Below are positions 1 to 9,102 of a stretch of DNA of 64,000 nucleotides, one piece after another; position 1 is the first letter of the stretch, and each line of letters opens with the position of its first letter. Under the pieces are notes generated by a model. The model did not search any database. It was not told the origin of the DNA and saw only the letters and a program-made list of their open reading frames with translations. The position numbers and the translations under genes are program-made. The stretch is from Portibacter marinus (GTDB lineage: Bacteria; Bacteroidota; Bacteroidia; Chitinophagales; Saprospiraceae), in NCBI RefSeq assembly GCF_021533195.1, contig NZ_JAJNKB010000002.1:744001-808000 (forward strand). Direction: 5' to 3'.

Positions 1-165
1 TGTGTGCTCATCTGCTCATTTGGACTTTCACAATCTAAAGCCTTATGCATATCATGTTGTGTTCTTTAATGACTTCTGAAGGCCAGTCGATTACATTATA
101 TTGACGATATAATTAAGGCTGAGATTTCGTTTGGCAGATTAAATAATCTCAAAAATAAAAGGCGG
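1..165. other. Non-coding stretch upstream of susC; no gene seen
   Basis: No convincing gene is visible in this stretch. On the minus strand an ATG at 50-48 opens a frame of 16 codons that runs off the left edge. It could be the start of a divergent gene, but there is too little sequence to judge. No repeats, tRNA or strong hairpins were seen. Confidence 0.4.
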
Positions 166-179
166 TGTGTACGTACACA
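166..179. promoter_or_regulatory. Candidate LacI-family operator upstream of susC
   Basis: The sequence TGTGTACGTACACA is a perfect 14-bp palindrome with a central CG, the usual design of LacI-family operators. It differs only at two symmetric positions from the palindrome TGTGTGCGCACACA at 8986-8999, beside the lacI-type gene. It lies just upstream of the -7-like element at 195-202, so it would overlap the -33 region of the susC promoter. Seen: the palindrome and its twin. Inferred: that the LacI-type regulator at 7857-8948 binds it. Confidence 0.7.
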
Positions 180-194
180 ATTCCGTTAAATTAC

Positions 195-202
195 TATATT
201 TA
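195..202 (+). promoter_or_regulatory. Possible -7 element of the susC promoter
   Basis: TATATTTA matches the Bacteroidota -7 consensus TAnnTTTG at all but the last base. It lies 84 bp before the susC ATG and 15 bp after the operator-like palindrome. No clear -33 TTTG is visible, which would fit a promoter that is weak or needs activation. Confidence 0.4.
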
Positions 203-285
203 GCAAAGAATTTTGATGAAATTGCCAATAAGTTGGTAAGAATCAAATACTTAAATATGAAACTTTCACTGAAAAAATTAATTGT

Positions 286-3200
286 ATGAACAAACGTTTA
301 TTAACCATGTGTATGGTTCTGTTTAGCTTCGTTTTTATGCAAGCTCAACAAACCGTCACTGGAACAGTAACTGGCACAGATGGCTTTCCGCTTATAGGAG
401 CAAATGTGACAGAAAAAGGTACCACCAATGGTACAGTTACCGATCTTGATGGCAATTTTTCCCTTCAAGTACAAGATGGCGCTACTATTGTAGTATCTCT
501 CATTGGTTTTGAGGCTGCTGAATACTCTGTGGCAGGTCAGACCAACTTTGATATTACATTAGAAGAAGGTGTCGCACTTGATGAAGTAGTGGTGACAGCT
601 CTGGGCATTACCAGAGATAAAAAAGCCCTGGGATACTCTGTTACAGAGGTCGATGGAGGTGATTTTACTGAGGCAAGAGAAAATAATGTCATTAATTCCC
701 TGGCTGGTAAGGTTGCGGGTGTAAATGTAACTTCTGCCGCTACCGGTCCCGGAGGAAGCTCTCGTGTAATCATTAGAGGAAACACAGCCCTTGATCCCAA
801 CGCTAACAATCAGCCTCTTTATGTTGTTGATGGTGTTCCTATCAACAATGACAATTTAGGCTCTGCAGGTATGTGGGGTGGAACCGATTTGGGAGATGGG
901 ATTTCTAATATCAACCCTGATGACATTGAGACCATGACTGTTCTTAAGGGTGCTTCTGCAACCGCTCTTTATGGTTCCAGAGGTCAGAATGGTGTAATTC
1001 TAATCACTACCAAGAAAGGATCTAAACGAAAAGGTCTGGGTGTTGAATACAATGGAAACTTTGTAGCTGAAACACCACTTGACTATTATACGGATCGTCA
1101 ATTCCAGTACGGTTCAGGTTCTAATGGGCAAATAGCTGAGACACAAGATCAGGCATTGGCTTGGACAAGATCAAGTTGGGGTAGAAGAATGGAAGGACAG
1201 CAGGTTATTCAGTTTGATGGCTCTACTGCTCCTTACAGCTCTAACAGAGATAATTTCCAAAGCATCTATAACAGTGGTGGTACATTTACCAATACTGTTG
1301 CCTTTAATGCAGGAGCCGATAATGTTTCCTTCAGAGCATCTATGTCTGATATGCGTTCCAATGGCTTATTTGAGAACGTGAGCCTGGATAGAAATACCGT
1401 AACGGCAAGAGGAAATGCAAATTTAGGTGATAAGATAACAGTGGATGTGAAGGCCAACTATATCAATCAGAGAGCCAAGAACAGACCTGCATTGTCTGAT
1501 ACACCTCACAATCCAGGACACTTGACAGCGTTAGCCTCAAGTGTGGACGTTGATTTACTTAGAAATTACATTGGGGAGAACGGAGAATACATTCCTTATA
1601 GCACCAGTGCTTTTAGAGTCAATCCATACTGGGGTGTTTACAATCAGTTTAACGGAGATACCAGAGACAGACTTATTGGTCATGTTTCGGCAACTTACCA
1701 TATTATTGATGGTCTTTCCTTACAAGCTAAATACGGAACAGATTGGTCAACAACAAGAAGACAAACCTGGGATGGAATTGGCACACCGCACCTAAGCGGA
1801 CCAGGTAGAATCAATGAAGCTGAATGGAGAATCAGGGAACAGAATCCAAGGATATTATTGAATTTCGACCGTGACATCAACAGCAACTTTTCTTTAAATT
1901 TGAATGTCGGAGGAGAGCAATGGATCAGAGACTTTGAACGACTTTCTCAGAATGGAAATGACTTTATTATTCCAGGACTAAGAACCATTGGTAATACGAA
2001 AAACCAGTCTTTAGGATATGGATTTAGTGGTAAGCAGGTGAATTCTTTGTTCGGAGCAGCATCTATTGGGTACAAAGGATTTTTATACCTGGACTTAACG
2101 GCTAGAAACGACTGGTCTTCAACGTTACCATCTGATAATAGATCTTATTTCTATCCGTCTGTTAGTACAAGTTTGATCTTGAGTGATGTGGTAGACATTG
2201 ATCCCAATATTATCTCTTTTGCGAAACTAAGGGCGTCATTTGCTGAAGTGGGAGGTGATACAGATCCTTATCGTTTAGCATTGACTTACGGAATCAATGG
2301 TCAACCGGTAGATGGAAATCCTAAAGGATCGATCGCTCAAGGGCAAATTCCTAATCAGAATCTTAAACCTACCAGTACAAATTCATATGAGTTTGGAGGA
2401 GATTTCAGATTCATCAATAATAGAGTTGGCCTTGACGTTGCTTATTATAATACCATTACTTCAAATCAAATTATTGCAGTCGGTATTTCACCTACTTCAG
2501 GGTATGGTAGTGTTGTAGTCAACGCTGGTGAGATCAGAAATAGCGGAGTAGAACTTTTATTGAACGCTGATGTGATTTCCAATTACAAAGGATTGAGATG
2601 GAACTCATCATTTAATTTCGCAAGAAACTATAATGAGGTATCAGCTTTGGATGAGGAGGGTAAACTAAATGCCATTAGATTAGGGACCTCTAGACAAAGA
2701 AATACTTTTATAGAAGCTAGGTTGGGACAACCCTATGGATCAATCGTAGGATATGCCTGGGCCAGAGATGATAGTGGCGAGAAAATACACGATGAAAATG
2801 GTCTACCTGTAGCCTCTGATACCTTAAGTATTCTCGGAAATGGGATTCCAGATTGGACGGGTGGATGGACCAACACTTTTAGTTTCAAAGGATTTTCATT
2901 AAGCACACTGATTGACATCAGATGGGGTGGTGAGATACATTCCATGACCAATCTAGCTGGATACAGTTCAGGAACCCATGTCAATACCCTTGAGGGTAGA
3001 GAAGGGTGGATCGCTTCGGAAGATGCAAGAATTGCCGCTGGAGTAGAGCCCGCAGATTGGACACCAACAGGTGGACTTGAACGCAACGGTGTATTTGTAA
3101 ACCCTGAGACCTATTTCGGAAGAATTGCTTCTGACATCAGTGAAGAGTTTATATATTCTGCTGACCAGATCAGATTGAGACAAATGACATTTACATACAC

Positions 3201-3402
3201 AGTAGGTAGAGAAGTAATGGACAGAATTCCATTCACAGGATTATCTATCAGCCTTGTAGGTAGAAACTTAGGTTTCATACACAAGAAAATACCTAATGTT
3301 GATCCTGAGTCTAATTATAACAATGGTAATGCTCAAGGATTGGAGTATTCTTCAATCCCAGTAACCAGAAGTTTTGGATTAAATGTCAATGCTAAATTTT
3401 AA
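286..3402 (+). CDS. SusC/RagA-family TonB-dependent outer-membrane receptor
   Basis: This is the TonB-dependent importer of a SusC/SusD glycan-uptake pair in the outer membrane. The 1038-residue product has a signal peptide (about 1-20, cleavage near QAQQ), a carboxypeptidase-regulatory-like domain (about 22-95) and a TonB-box-like segment DEVVVTALG (99-107). A plug domain with the hallmark YVVDGVPI (179-186) follows, then a beta-barrel to a C-terminal Phe. The length is normal for the family. susD follows after 12 bp, so the two are surely co-transcribed. A LacI-type palindrome lies upstream at 166-179. The substrate is not known from the sequence; the nagB-type gene in the neighbouring operon suggests an amino-sugar-containing glycan. 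Confidence 0.93.
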   Translation: MNKRLLTMCMVLFSFVFMQAQQTVTGTVTGTDGFPLIGANVTEKGTTNGTVTDLDGNFSLQVQDGATIVVSLIGFEAAEYSVAGQTNFDITLEEGVALDEVVVTALGITRDKKALGYSVTEVDGGDFTEARENNVINSLAGKVAGVNVTSAATGPGGSSRVIIRGNTALDPNANNQPLYVVDGVPINNDNLGSAGMWGGTDLGDGISNINPDDIETMTVLKGASATALYGSRGQNGVILITTKKGSKRKGLGVEYNGNFVAETPLDYYTDRQFQYGSGSNGQIAETQDQALAWTRSSWGRRMEGQQVIQFDGSTAPYSSNRDNFQSIYNSGGTFTNTVAFNAGADNVSFRASMSDMRSNGLFENVSLDRNTVTARGNANLGDKITVDVKANYINQRAKNRPALSDTPHNPGHLTALASSVDVDLLRNYIGENGEYIPYSTSAFRVNPYWGVYNQFNGDTRDRLIGHVSATYHIIDGLSLQAKYGTDWSTTRRQTWDGIGTPHLSGPGRINEAEWRIREQNPRILLNFDRDINSNFSLNLNVGGEQWIRDFERLSQNGNDFIIPGLRTIGNTKNQSLGYGFSGKQVNSLFGAASIGYKGFLYLDLTARNDWSSTLPSDNRSYFYPSVSTSLILSDVVDIDPNIISFAKLRASFAEVGGDTDPYRLALTYGINGQPVDGNPKGSIAQGQIPNQNLKPTSTNSYEFGGDFRFINNRVGLDVAYYNTITSNQIIAVGISPTSGYGSVVVNAGEIRNSGVELLLNADVISNYKGLRWNSSFNFARNYNEVSALDEEGKLNAIRLGTSRQRNTFIEARLGQPYGSIVGYAWARDDSGEKIHDENGLPVASDTLSILGNGIPDWTGGWTNTFSFKGFSLSTLIDIRWGGEIHSMTNLAGYSSGTHVNTLEGREGWIASEDARIAAGVEPADWTPTGGLERNGVFVNPETYFGRIASDISEEFIYSADQIRLRQMTFTYTVGREVMDRIPFTGLSISLVGRNLGFIHKKIPNVDPESNYNNGNAQGLEYSSIPVTRSFGLNVNAKF

Positions 3403-3414
3403 ACAAGAATTATA

Positions 3415-4911
3415 ATGAAAAGAATATATATAACATCAATATTATGTTTTTTGTCGATGCTCATCTTCCTCCCCGGATGTGATGATGGGTTTGATGAATT
3501 AAACATTAATCCAACTCAGGCACCTGATTTGGATCCAGCCTTCCAATTGACCTTCGTACAAATCGCTTCATCTAATAACAGATATGAATATTGGAGAGCA
3601 CAATACATTTATTGTAGTACGATTATACAGCACAATGCCAGTTCATTCAGTTATTGGGCCGGAGACAAGTATAATGAAATTGACAGTTATTCCTCAGCAA
3701 TGTGGGACAGTTCATATCCTAGAGATTTGAAGAATGTAGTGGACTTAGTCAACAGGACAGCAGAAGATCCTGCTCAGGCGAATTTCAATGCTGCAGCAAG
3801 GATTGTGAAAGTCTATCTATTCGGTCGTATCACTGACTTGTATGGTGACATTCCGTATTCCGAGGCTGGAAAAGGTTTCATAGACGAAATTTTCTTCCCC
3901 AAGTATGATACTCAGGAATCCATATACAATGACTTTTTCAGTGAGCTAGATGCTGCTGTTGCTCAATTCAGCGACAGTGCCCTTCCTTTACAAGGTGATA
4001 TCTGGTTGGATAATGACATCTCTAAATGGAAAAAATGGGCAAACAGCCTAAAATTGAGATATGGGATGAGATTGACTAAAGTGAATCCATCTTTGGCTGA
4101 ATCCATGGTTAAACAGGCACTTCAAGCCGGAGTAATGGAAAGCATTGATGATGCTCCTGTGGTCTATCATACAGAAATGGACAGAAACGGAAATACTGCC
4201 GTGATGCAAGCTGATGACAACTTTAGGTTATCAGAAGCATTTGTTTCCTACTTACAAAGTACCAATGACCCGAGATTAAGCGTTTGGGGTATGACTTATG
4301 ACACAGAAGGAAATGAGCAGCCAGATGTTTCTACATGGAAGGGGTTACCAAACGGTACAGATGGTAATTCTCCTGAATTTGAAATATTAGAGCAATTCGT
4401 TCGTCATAACAGAAGTACCATTAAATCTGTGACAGCACCTTACATCCATCAAGGTTTAGCTGAGGTTAGATTCTTACAGGCTGAAGCGGCTATCCGGGGA
4501 TGGGATTCAGGATCTGCAGCAGACTATTTTGCAGATGGACTGAGAGCGGGCATTCAACAAGCCAACCTGTATGACAATACATCCATATCAGAGGAGGAAA
4601 CGGAAGCTTTTGTTGCCGGTAATCCTTTGGATGAAAGTAGTACGGATGCAGCATTGGAACACATAGGAACAGAACAATGGGTGAGCACCTATCTGGATGC
4701 TATGGAAGCCTTTGCAAATTGGAGAAGAACGGGTTATCCGGTTTTAACTCCTGTGGACCATGAAATAGGTCAAACAGGAGGTACCATCCCGAGAAGATTA
4801 TATTATCCACCAAGTGAGCTTGGAGTAAATCCAAACTTTAAGGAAGCCATTGATCGCCAATTTAATGGCACGAATGATTTGACGGGCAGAGTCTGGTGGG
4901 ACGCCCAATAA
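3415..4911 (+). CDS. SusD/RagB-family surface glycan-binding lipoprotein
   Basis: This is the surface lipoprotein partner that caps the SusC barrel and captures the substrate. The 498-residue product begins with a lipoprotein signal peptide ending in the lipobox LPGC (Cys22). The aromatic, helix-rich body resembles the SusD-like group that carries NINPTQAP near its N-terminus (SusD-like_2 type). Length and position 12 bp after susC are typical. A strong hairpin with a T-rich tail follows at 4920-4961, so the susCD transcript probably ends there or is reduced there. Family assignment is firm; substrate is unknown. Confidence 0.92.
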   Translation: MKRIYITSILCFLSMLIFLPGCDDGFDELNINPTQAPDLDPAFQLTFVQIASSNNRYEYWRAQYIYCSTIIQHNASSFSYWAGDKYNEIDSYSSAMWDSSYPRDLKNVVDLVNRTAEDPAQANFNAAARIVKVYLFGRITDLYGDIPYSEAGKGFIDEIFFPKYDTQESIYNDFFSELDAAVAQFSDSALPLQGDIWLDNDISKWKKWANSLKLRYGMRLTKVNPSLAESMVKQALQAGVMESIDDAPVVYHTEMDRNGNTAVMQADDNFRLSEAFVSYLQSTNDPRLSVWGMTYDTEGNEQPDVSTWKGLPNGTDGNSPEFEILEQFVRHNRSTIKSVTAPYIHQGLAEVRFLQAEAAIRGWDSGSAADYFADGLRAGIQQANLYDNTSISEEETEAFVAGNPLDESSTDAALEHIGTEQWVSTYLDAMEAFANWRRTGYPVLTPVDHEIGQTGGTIPRRLYYPPSELGVNPNFKEAIDRQFNGTNDLTGRVWWDAQ

Positions 4912-4919
4912 GATTTGAT

Positions 4920-4961
4920 TTGTACAACGCCACACCAGTAATGGTGTGGTTGTACAATTTT
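4920..4961 (+). terminator. Rho-independent terminator after susD
   Basis: TTGTACAAC, a bulged G and CCACACCA pair with TGGTGTGG and TTGTACAA across a GTAA loop, giving a stem of about 16 bp. It is followed by TTTTAT. It lies 9 bp after the susD stop and separates susCD from the MORN gene, which starts 39 bp later. Confidence 0.75.
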
Positions 4962-4999
4962 ATATAACTAATGAGAAATTTTAAATCAAAAAAAGTTTG

Positions 5000-5692
5000 A
5001 TGAGAGGTGTTTGTTTAGTGGTACTAATGTCAATGTTTGCTTTTGCCTTATCTGCTCAGGACTGTGAAGTTAAAGTAGAGGCGTTATCAGGATCTTATGA
5101 AGGTAAATGTCGTAAAGGTCTTGCCCATGGCAAAGGAAAGGCGATGGGAGAAGATACCTATGAAGGCAGTTGGAAGAAAGGCTATCCAGATGGTAATGGT
5201 GTGTACACCTTTGCTAATGGAAATGTTTATGAAGGCAAATTTGACAAAGGAATGAAAGCAGGTGAAGGTGTGATGAAGTTTGCAACCGACGATTTGCCCG
5301 ATCTGGAAGGTTATTGGATCGATGATGAATATGCTGGAAAGGATAAGAAAGTTTACGACGTCATCGACAGATCCACTTCAATCAAGACGGTACGATTCAG
5401 AAGAATTAGTGGAGATATCAATCAGATCACCTTTAAATTTGCGAATCAGGGCAAGCCTGTGAAAGCTACGGACATCACCTTTGAATGTCCCAATGCAGTA
5501 TTTGTTAATGGTACTGATTTTGAAGCCGTTTATTCTATTTCGGAGTTTCCCATAAAAGGCAACGTTAGATTTAGAGCAGCAGGATTAAGAACTGCCAATG
5601 GATCTTCGGATTACGTATCCGGTCAAGCAGAATTTGAAATTACTTTTAAGGGTGACTGGGAAGTGACCATTGAAATGAACAATAACGAATAA
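5000..5692 (+). CDS. Secreted MORN-repeat protein
   Basis: The 230-residue product has a signal peptide (about 1-20, ending LSAQ before DC) and three MORN-type repeats at about 33-95 (YEGKCRKG, YEGSWKKG, YEGKFDKG). The roughly 135 C-terminal residues have no recognised domain. MORN repeats are short beta-hairpins found in surface and scaffold proteins, and the role here is unknown. A TTG at 4997 directly precedes the ATG at 5000; ATG is preferred. The gene lies between the susD terminator and the CBM9-like gene, 30 bp before its ATG, on the same strand, so it likely belongs to the same locus. Exported location is probable; function is not assigned. Confidence 0.8.
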   Translation: MRGVCLVVLMSMFAFALSAQDCEVKVEALSGSYEGKCRKGLAHGKGKAMGEDTYEGSWKKGYPDGNGVYTFANGNVYEGKFDKGMKAGEGVMKFATDDLPDLEGYWIDDEYAGKDKKVYDVIDRSTSIKTVRFRRISGDINQITFKFANQGKPVKATDITFECPNAVFVNGTDFEAVYSISEFPIKGNVRFRAAGLRTANGSSDYVSGQAEFEITFKGDWEVTIEMNNNE

Positions 5693-5722
5693 GAGTTGAA
5701 TTTTTTTCATGACAACAAATTG

Positions 5723-6742
5723 ATGAGGCGGGTCGCATGGCTCGCCTTTTCTTTTATGATGATACACAACATCGGTCTATCACAGGATTGCGATAGCCTG
5801 ATCTACCATACCCACCCGATTCCCTTTAAGCCCAGAATTTATAATGCCTCTTACATTTCTGAACCACCAATTATCGATGGCGTCATCGACGACGAAGTTT
5901 GGTTCGACGCTGACCTTTCAAGTGATTTTATAGATATAGAAGGAGAACTAAGGCCCTTACCTGACCTGAAAACCAACGTCAAAATGCTTTGGGATTCTAC
6001 TTTTCTTTACGTCGCAGCCATCCTGGAAGAATCACATGTATGGGCTACGCTTCAAAATAAGGATGACATTATTTTTCATGACGATGACTTTGAGGTTTTC
6101 ATTGATGCTGATGGTGACGGACACAATTATCACGAGATTGAAATCAATGCCTTCAATACAGTGTGGGATTTATGGATGCTTTACCCTTACTACATTGATC
6201 GAAGAAAGAACTATATTATGGAATGGGAAGCCAAACAAATGCAGACGGCTGTTCATGTGCAGGGAAGCATCAATGATGCATCTGATCTAGATGATTATTG
6301 GTCTGTGGAAATGGCCATTCCTATTGAACTGATAGGTACGCTCACAGATTATTGGAGAATAAATTTCTCAAGAGTAGATTGGGTCATGAACGTAGAAGAT
6401 GGCCAGTATGTCAAGCAGAAGAATCATCGCGAAAGAAATTGGGTTTGGTCACCCACTGGTGTTATAAACATGCATAAACCGGAAACCTGGGGCTATCTGT
6501 TTTTTACTGATGCTGAGAAGCTACCTGAAGTGGAGCACTTTAAATGGCAAATGTGGCAAATGTATCATGCGATTAAGAATTTTAAAAAAAGAACCGGTGA
6601 TTACCCAGGTACACTGCAATGCTTTCAAGGAGGAGAGCAATTTGAATATATGGCTTCACCTGTAGGCTTTGATTTGCTAGGGAAACATAAAAAAGAAACA
6701 TGGTTACTCAACGAAATGGGAAGGATTTCTCAAGTAAAATGA
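5723..6742 (+). CDS. Secreted CBM9-like carbohydrate-binding protein
   Basis: The 339-residue product carries a signal peptide (about 1-21, ending IGLSQ). Its body resembles the carbohydrate-binding family 9-like fold, with the typical opening PPIIDGVIDDEVW, then LYVAAIL and an acidic FEVFIDADGDG stretch. Such domains bind sugars, often as modules of secreted enzymes; here the domain makes up most of the protein and no catalytic domain is obvious. A TTG at 5696 would extend the frame by 9 residues, but the ATG at 5723 gives a clean signal peptide and is chosen. The next gene, a glycoside-hydrolase-like protein, starts 1 bp after the stop, so the two are probably translated together. Confidence 0.8.
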   Translation: MRRVAWLAFSFMMIHNIGLSQDCDSLIYHTHPIPFKPRIYNASYISEPPIIDGVIDDEVWFDADLSSDFIDIEGELRPLPDLKTNVKMLWDSTFLYVAAILEESHVWATLQNKDDIIFHDDDFEVFIDADGDGHNYHEIEINAFNTVWDLWMLYPYYIDRRKNYIMEWEAKQMQTAVHVQGSINDASDLDDYWSVEMAIPIELIGTLTDYWRINFSRVDWVMNVEDGQYVKQKNHRERNWVWSPTGVINMHKPETWGYLFFTDAEKLPEVEHFKWQMWQMYHAIKNFKKRTGDYPGTLQCFQGGEQFEYMASPVGFDLLGKHKKETWLLNEMGRISQVK

Positions 6743-6743
6743 T

Positions 6744-7850
6744 ATGAAGAAAAGAGACTTTTTAAAATCGGTTTCGACCATATTAGGTGGAATGAGCTTT
6801 GGTTTGCACTTTCGGTTTATTGAAAAAAAATTACCAAAGTATTGGATTTGGTTGAGGCCTGATTTCAAAACAAAGGAGGATGAATGGCATACCATCTTTG
6901 CAAAACTTAAAGCTGCTGGTATTGAAGCGGTACTTCCGCAGATTTATTCAAGCCATGAGGCCCTTTTTGAAATTGAAGGGTATACCGTAAAAGAACGATG
7001 GCTGGAGAAGATTATTCCGATTGCCCACGATCATGGCATACAGATTCACGCATGGATGTGGACAATGCCTTGCAACGATCCTCAGATTATTGAAAAACAT
7101 CCGGAATGGTATGTGGTGAATCGGAAGGGTGAGCCAGCCTATAATCAACCGGCTTATGTGCCCTACTATAAGTTCTTGTGCCCAAGAAGGAATGAGGTAA
7201 GACAGTTTGTACAGCATCGAGTGAAAACATTGGCACAAATTCCAGAACTGGATGGCATCCACCTCGATTACGTCCGGATGCCTGATGTGATATTGGCAAA
7301 AGGTCTTCAACCTAAATACAACATTATCCAAGATCAGGAGTATCCTGAATATGATTATTGCTATTGTGACTATTGTAGGTCTGAATACCAAAAGCTCAGT
7401 GGGGTAGACCCTATGGACTTAGATGATCCTCAAAATGACAAAGATTGGTATGAGTTTAGATATAAAGCGGTTAATGATATGGTGAACCAATATCTGGTAC
7501 CTGCTGCCAAGTCTGGAAATAAAGCGATCACAGCTGCAGTATTTCCTAATTGGCAAAGTGTTCGTCAACAATGGCATCAATGGAATTTAGACGGATTCCT
7601 ACCGATGCTGTACCAGGGATTCTATAATGAGGATATTCTATGGATCGGTGAAGAAGTAGCAAAAGCCAAGCAAAGACTGGGAAATGATAAGCCTGTTTTT
7701 GCCGGAATATTTCTTCCACACATGAAAGATGACGACTTGCTCCAAGCATACCAGCATGCTGTTGAAAAAGGAGCAAATGGATTTTCAATTTTTGCCTATG
7801 GTAATTTGAATCCAAAGGACTATGAACTGATAAAGAAGATGACTAAATGA
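6744..7850 (+). CDS. Family 10-like (GHL10/DUF187-type) glycoside hydrolase
   Basis: This is a probable exported TIM-barrel enzyme of the glycosyl-hydrolase-like 10 group. The N-terminus (KKRDFLKS then a hydrophobic run to about 20) looks like an export signal with a weak Tat-like motif. The core from about 33 includes GIEAVLPQIY, HAWMWTMP and GIHLDYVRMPD (171-181); the Asp/Tyr/Arg of LDYVR (174-178) sit where the family keeps conserved active-site residues. A cysteine cluster CYCDYC (206-211) could bind metal. At 368 residues it is a compact, single-domain form. The enzyme specificity is unknown. It ends the plus-strand run and faces the lacI-type gene across a 6-bp gap. Confidence 0.78.
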   Translation: MKKRDFLKSVSTILGGMSFGLHFRFIEKKLPKYWIWLRPDFKTKEDEWHTIFAKLKAAGIEAVLPQIYSSHEALFEIEGYTVKERWLEKIIPIAHDHGIQIHAWMWTMPCNDPQIIEKHPEWYVVNRKGEPAYNQPAYVPYYKFLCPRRNEVRQFVQHRVKTLAQIPELDGIHLDYVRMPDVILAKGLQPKYNIIQDQEYPEYDYCYCDYCRSEYQKLSGVDPMDLDDPQNDKDWYEFRYKAVNDMVNQYLVPAAKSGNKAITAAVFPNWQSVRQQWHQWNLDGFLPMLYQGFYNEDILWIGEEVAKAKQRLGNDKPVFAGIFLPHMKDDDLLQAYQHAVEKGANGFSIFAYGNLNPKDYELIKKMTK

Positions 7851-7856
7851 ACAGGT

Positions 7857-8948
7857 TTATAAAACGATGGGTATCTCCTCAATCTTTCGATCTGAATAAT
7901 AAGTGGCATTTTCTTTCATCACCACATCCAAGGGCAAAAACTGATGTGACACAGGGCTGATTTTTCTGATCAGGAAATTGAAAATATTAATAATTGCTAA
8001 ATATCCTTGTTTGTAAGGATTTTGATTGATCAAAAAATCAATTTTTTCGTCAATAAGCAGCTGCACATTTTCATCAATGAGGTCAAAACCTACGACTTTT
8101 AGGTCCTGTCTCTTAATTTCATCCAATGCTTTAACAACTCTAAATCCTCGAGATGTAGTTACAAATATGCCCTTGATTTCAGGGTGTTCTTCCAATTGTG
8201 CCTTAAAAAATTGACGGAGTCCGCTTTGATGATAAGGATTGGCAAAGTGGCTTGTTACTACTTCTATACTTTTAGAGGGTAAGGCACTGAAAAAATCTTT
8301 AAAACCTTGCTCTTTGTCAATCAAGTGTTGAGAATTATAGACCAATTCTTCCAGATGGGTAATCATAACTTTTTGTCCATCCTCCACTCCGAATGCAAGG
8401 AGTTTGGCCCCTAATTTTCCCGAGTGGTAGGAATCCTGACCGATGTAGCAAATTTGATGCTCGAATTCTGTATTAAGTAAGGTATTGATTTGAACGAAGG
8501 GTGTATTATTGAGCTCCAGACATTCCAAGAAAGACAAACTTTGCTCCGTAAATATTGGAGTAATAATAACCGCCTCGTATTGACCTTCCAGAATCAAATT
8601 GCATTGATGGTGGAAATCCTTTAAATCGTTTTCGTAAAATTGAAAAAAGTCCACAATGATGCCATAGTCTTTAACTGCTTTCAAAGCATTTAAGATCCCT
8701 TCTTTTGGTTGAGACCAAAATTGGTCATGATCATCTCTGGGCAGAAGTGCGGCTATTTTCCAATTCTTATTATAGGCTAGGATGCTTGCTAAAACATTTG
8801 GGCTATAGTCCAGAGATTGAAGCGCTTCTTTTACTTTGGCACGAGCTTTCGCTGAGACATTTCCCCTCTCATGCAAAACCCGATCAACCGTACCAGGAGA
8901 AACTCCAGCCTTTTGTGCAATGTCTTTTATTCTAATTCTCTGAGTCAT
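7857..8948 (-). CDS. LacI-family transcriptional regulator
   Basis: This is a sugar-responsive DNA-binding regulator. The 363-residue product has the LacI helix-turn-helix and hinge helix at about 4-60 (IKDIAQKAGVSPGTVDRV, then SPNVLASILA). A periplasmic-binding-protein-like ligand domain of the ribose/rhamnose-binding type follows to the end. A start 16 codons upstream is possible, but the ATG at 8948 places the HTH right at the N-terminus as in the family, and the -7 element at 8958-8965 lies only 10 bp before it. A perfect 14-bp palindrome lies at 8986-8999, and its near copy precedes susC. This predicts autoregulation and control of both flanking operons. The ligand cannot be told from the sequence. 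Confidence 0.9.
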   Translation of the reverse strand: MTQRIRIKDIAQKAGVSPGTVDRVLHERGNVSAKARAKVKEALQSLDYSPNVLASILAYNKNWKIAALLPRDDHDQFWSQPKEGILNALKAVKDYGIIVDFFQFYENDLKDFHHQCNLILEGQYEAVIITPIFTEQSLSFLECLELNNTPFVQINTLLNTEFEHQICYIGQDSYHSGKLGAKLLAFGVEDGQKVMITHLEELVYNSQHLIDKEQGFKDFFSALPSKSIEVVTSHFANPYHQSGLRQFFKAQLEEHPEIKGIFVTTSRGFRVVKALDEIKRQDLKVVGFDLIDENVQLLIDEKIDFLINQNPYKQGYLAIINIFNFLIRKISPVSHQFLPLDVVMKENATYYSDRKIEEIPIVL

Positions 8949-8957
8949 AGCAAAGCT

Positions 8958-8965
8958 CAAATATA
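8958..8965 (-). promoter_or_regulatory. -7 element of the lacI-type gene
   Basis: On the minus strand this reads TATATTTG, an exact match to the Bacteroidota -7 consensus TAnnTTTG. It lies 10 bp before the preferred ATG, giving a very short leader. No good -33 TTG is found at the expected spacing; the operator palindrome at 8986-8999 lies just upstream of that position. Confidence 0.55.
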
Positions 8966-8985
8966 ACTGGAAGTTACTAAAAATT

Positions 8986-8999
8986 TGTGTGCGCACACA
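8986..8999. promoter_or_regulatory. LacI-family operator in the divergent lacI / PSD1 intergenic region
   Basis: TGTGTGCGCACACA is a perfect 14-bp palindrome centred on CG. It differs from the palindrome before susC (166-179) only at the two symmetric positions next to the centre. It lies 20 bp upstream of the -7 element of the lacI-type gene and 103 bp before the divergent cytochrome-domain gene. A weaker related half-site (TGTGCG, 9054-9059) within an imperfect inverted repeat GTGCA-N4-TGCAC (9059-9072) may be a second contact. Confidence 0.75.
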
Positions 9000-9102
9000 G
9001 TATTTGGCAAATTATTCTTATTTTCGTACGGTAGCTTAATTTTACTATTTTTATGTGCGTGCAACCATGCACTGTGAAAATCAAAAAATGAAGTAATAAA
9101 CG

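Noticed and set aside
1-50. A minus-strand frame of 16 codons from ATG at 50 to the left edge
   Set aside because: It is too short to support as a gene without the sequence to the left.
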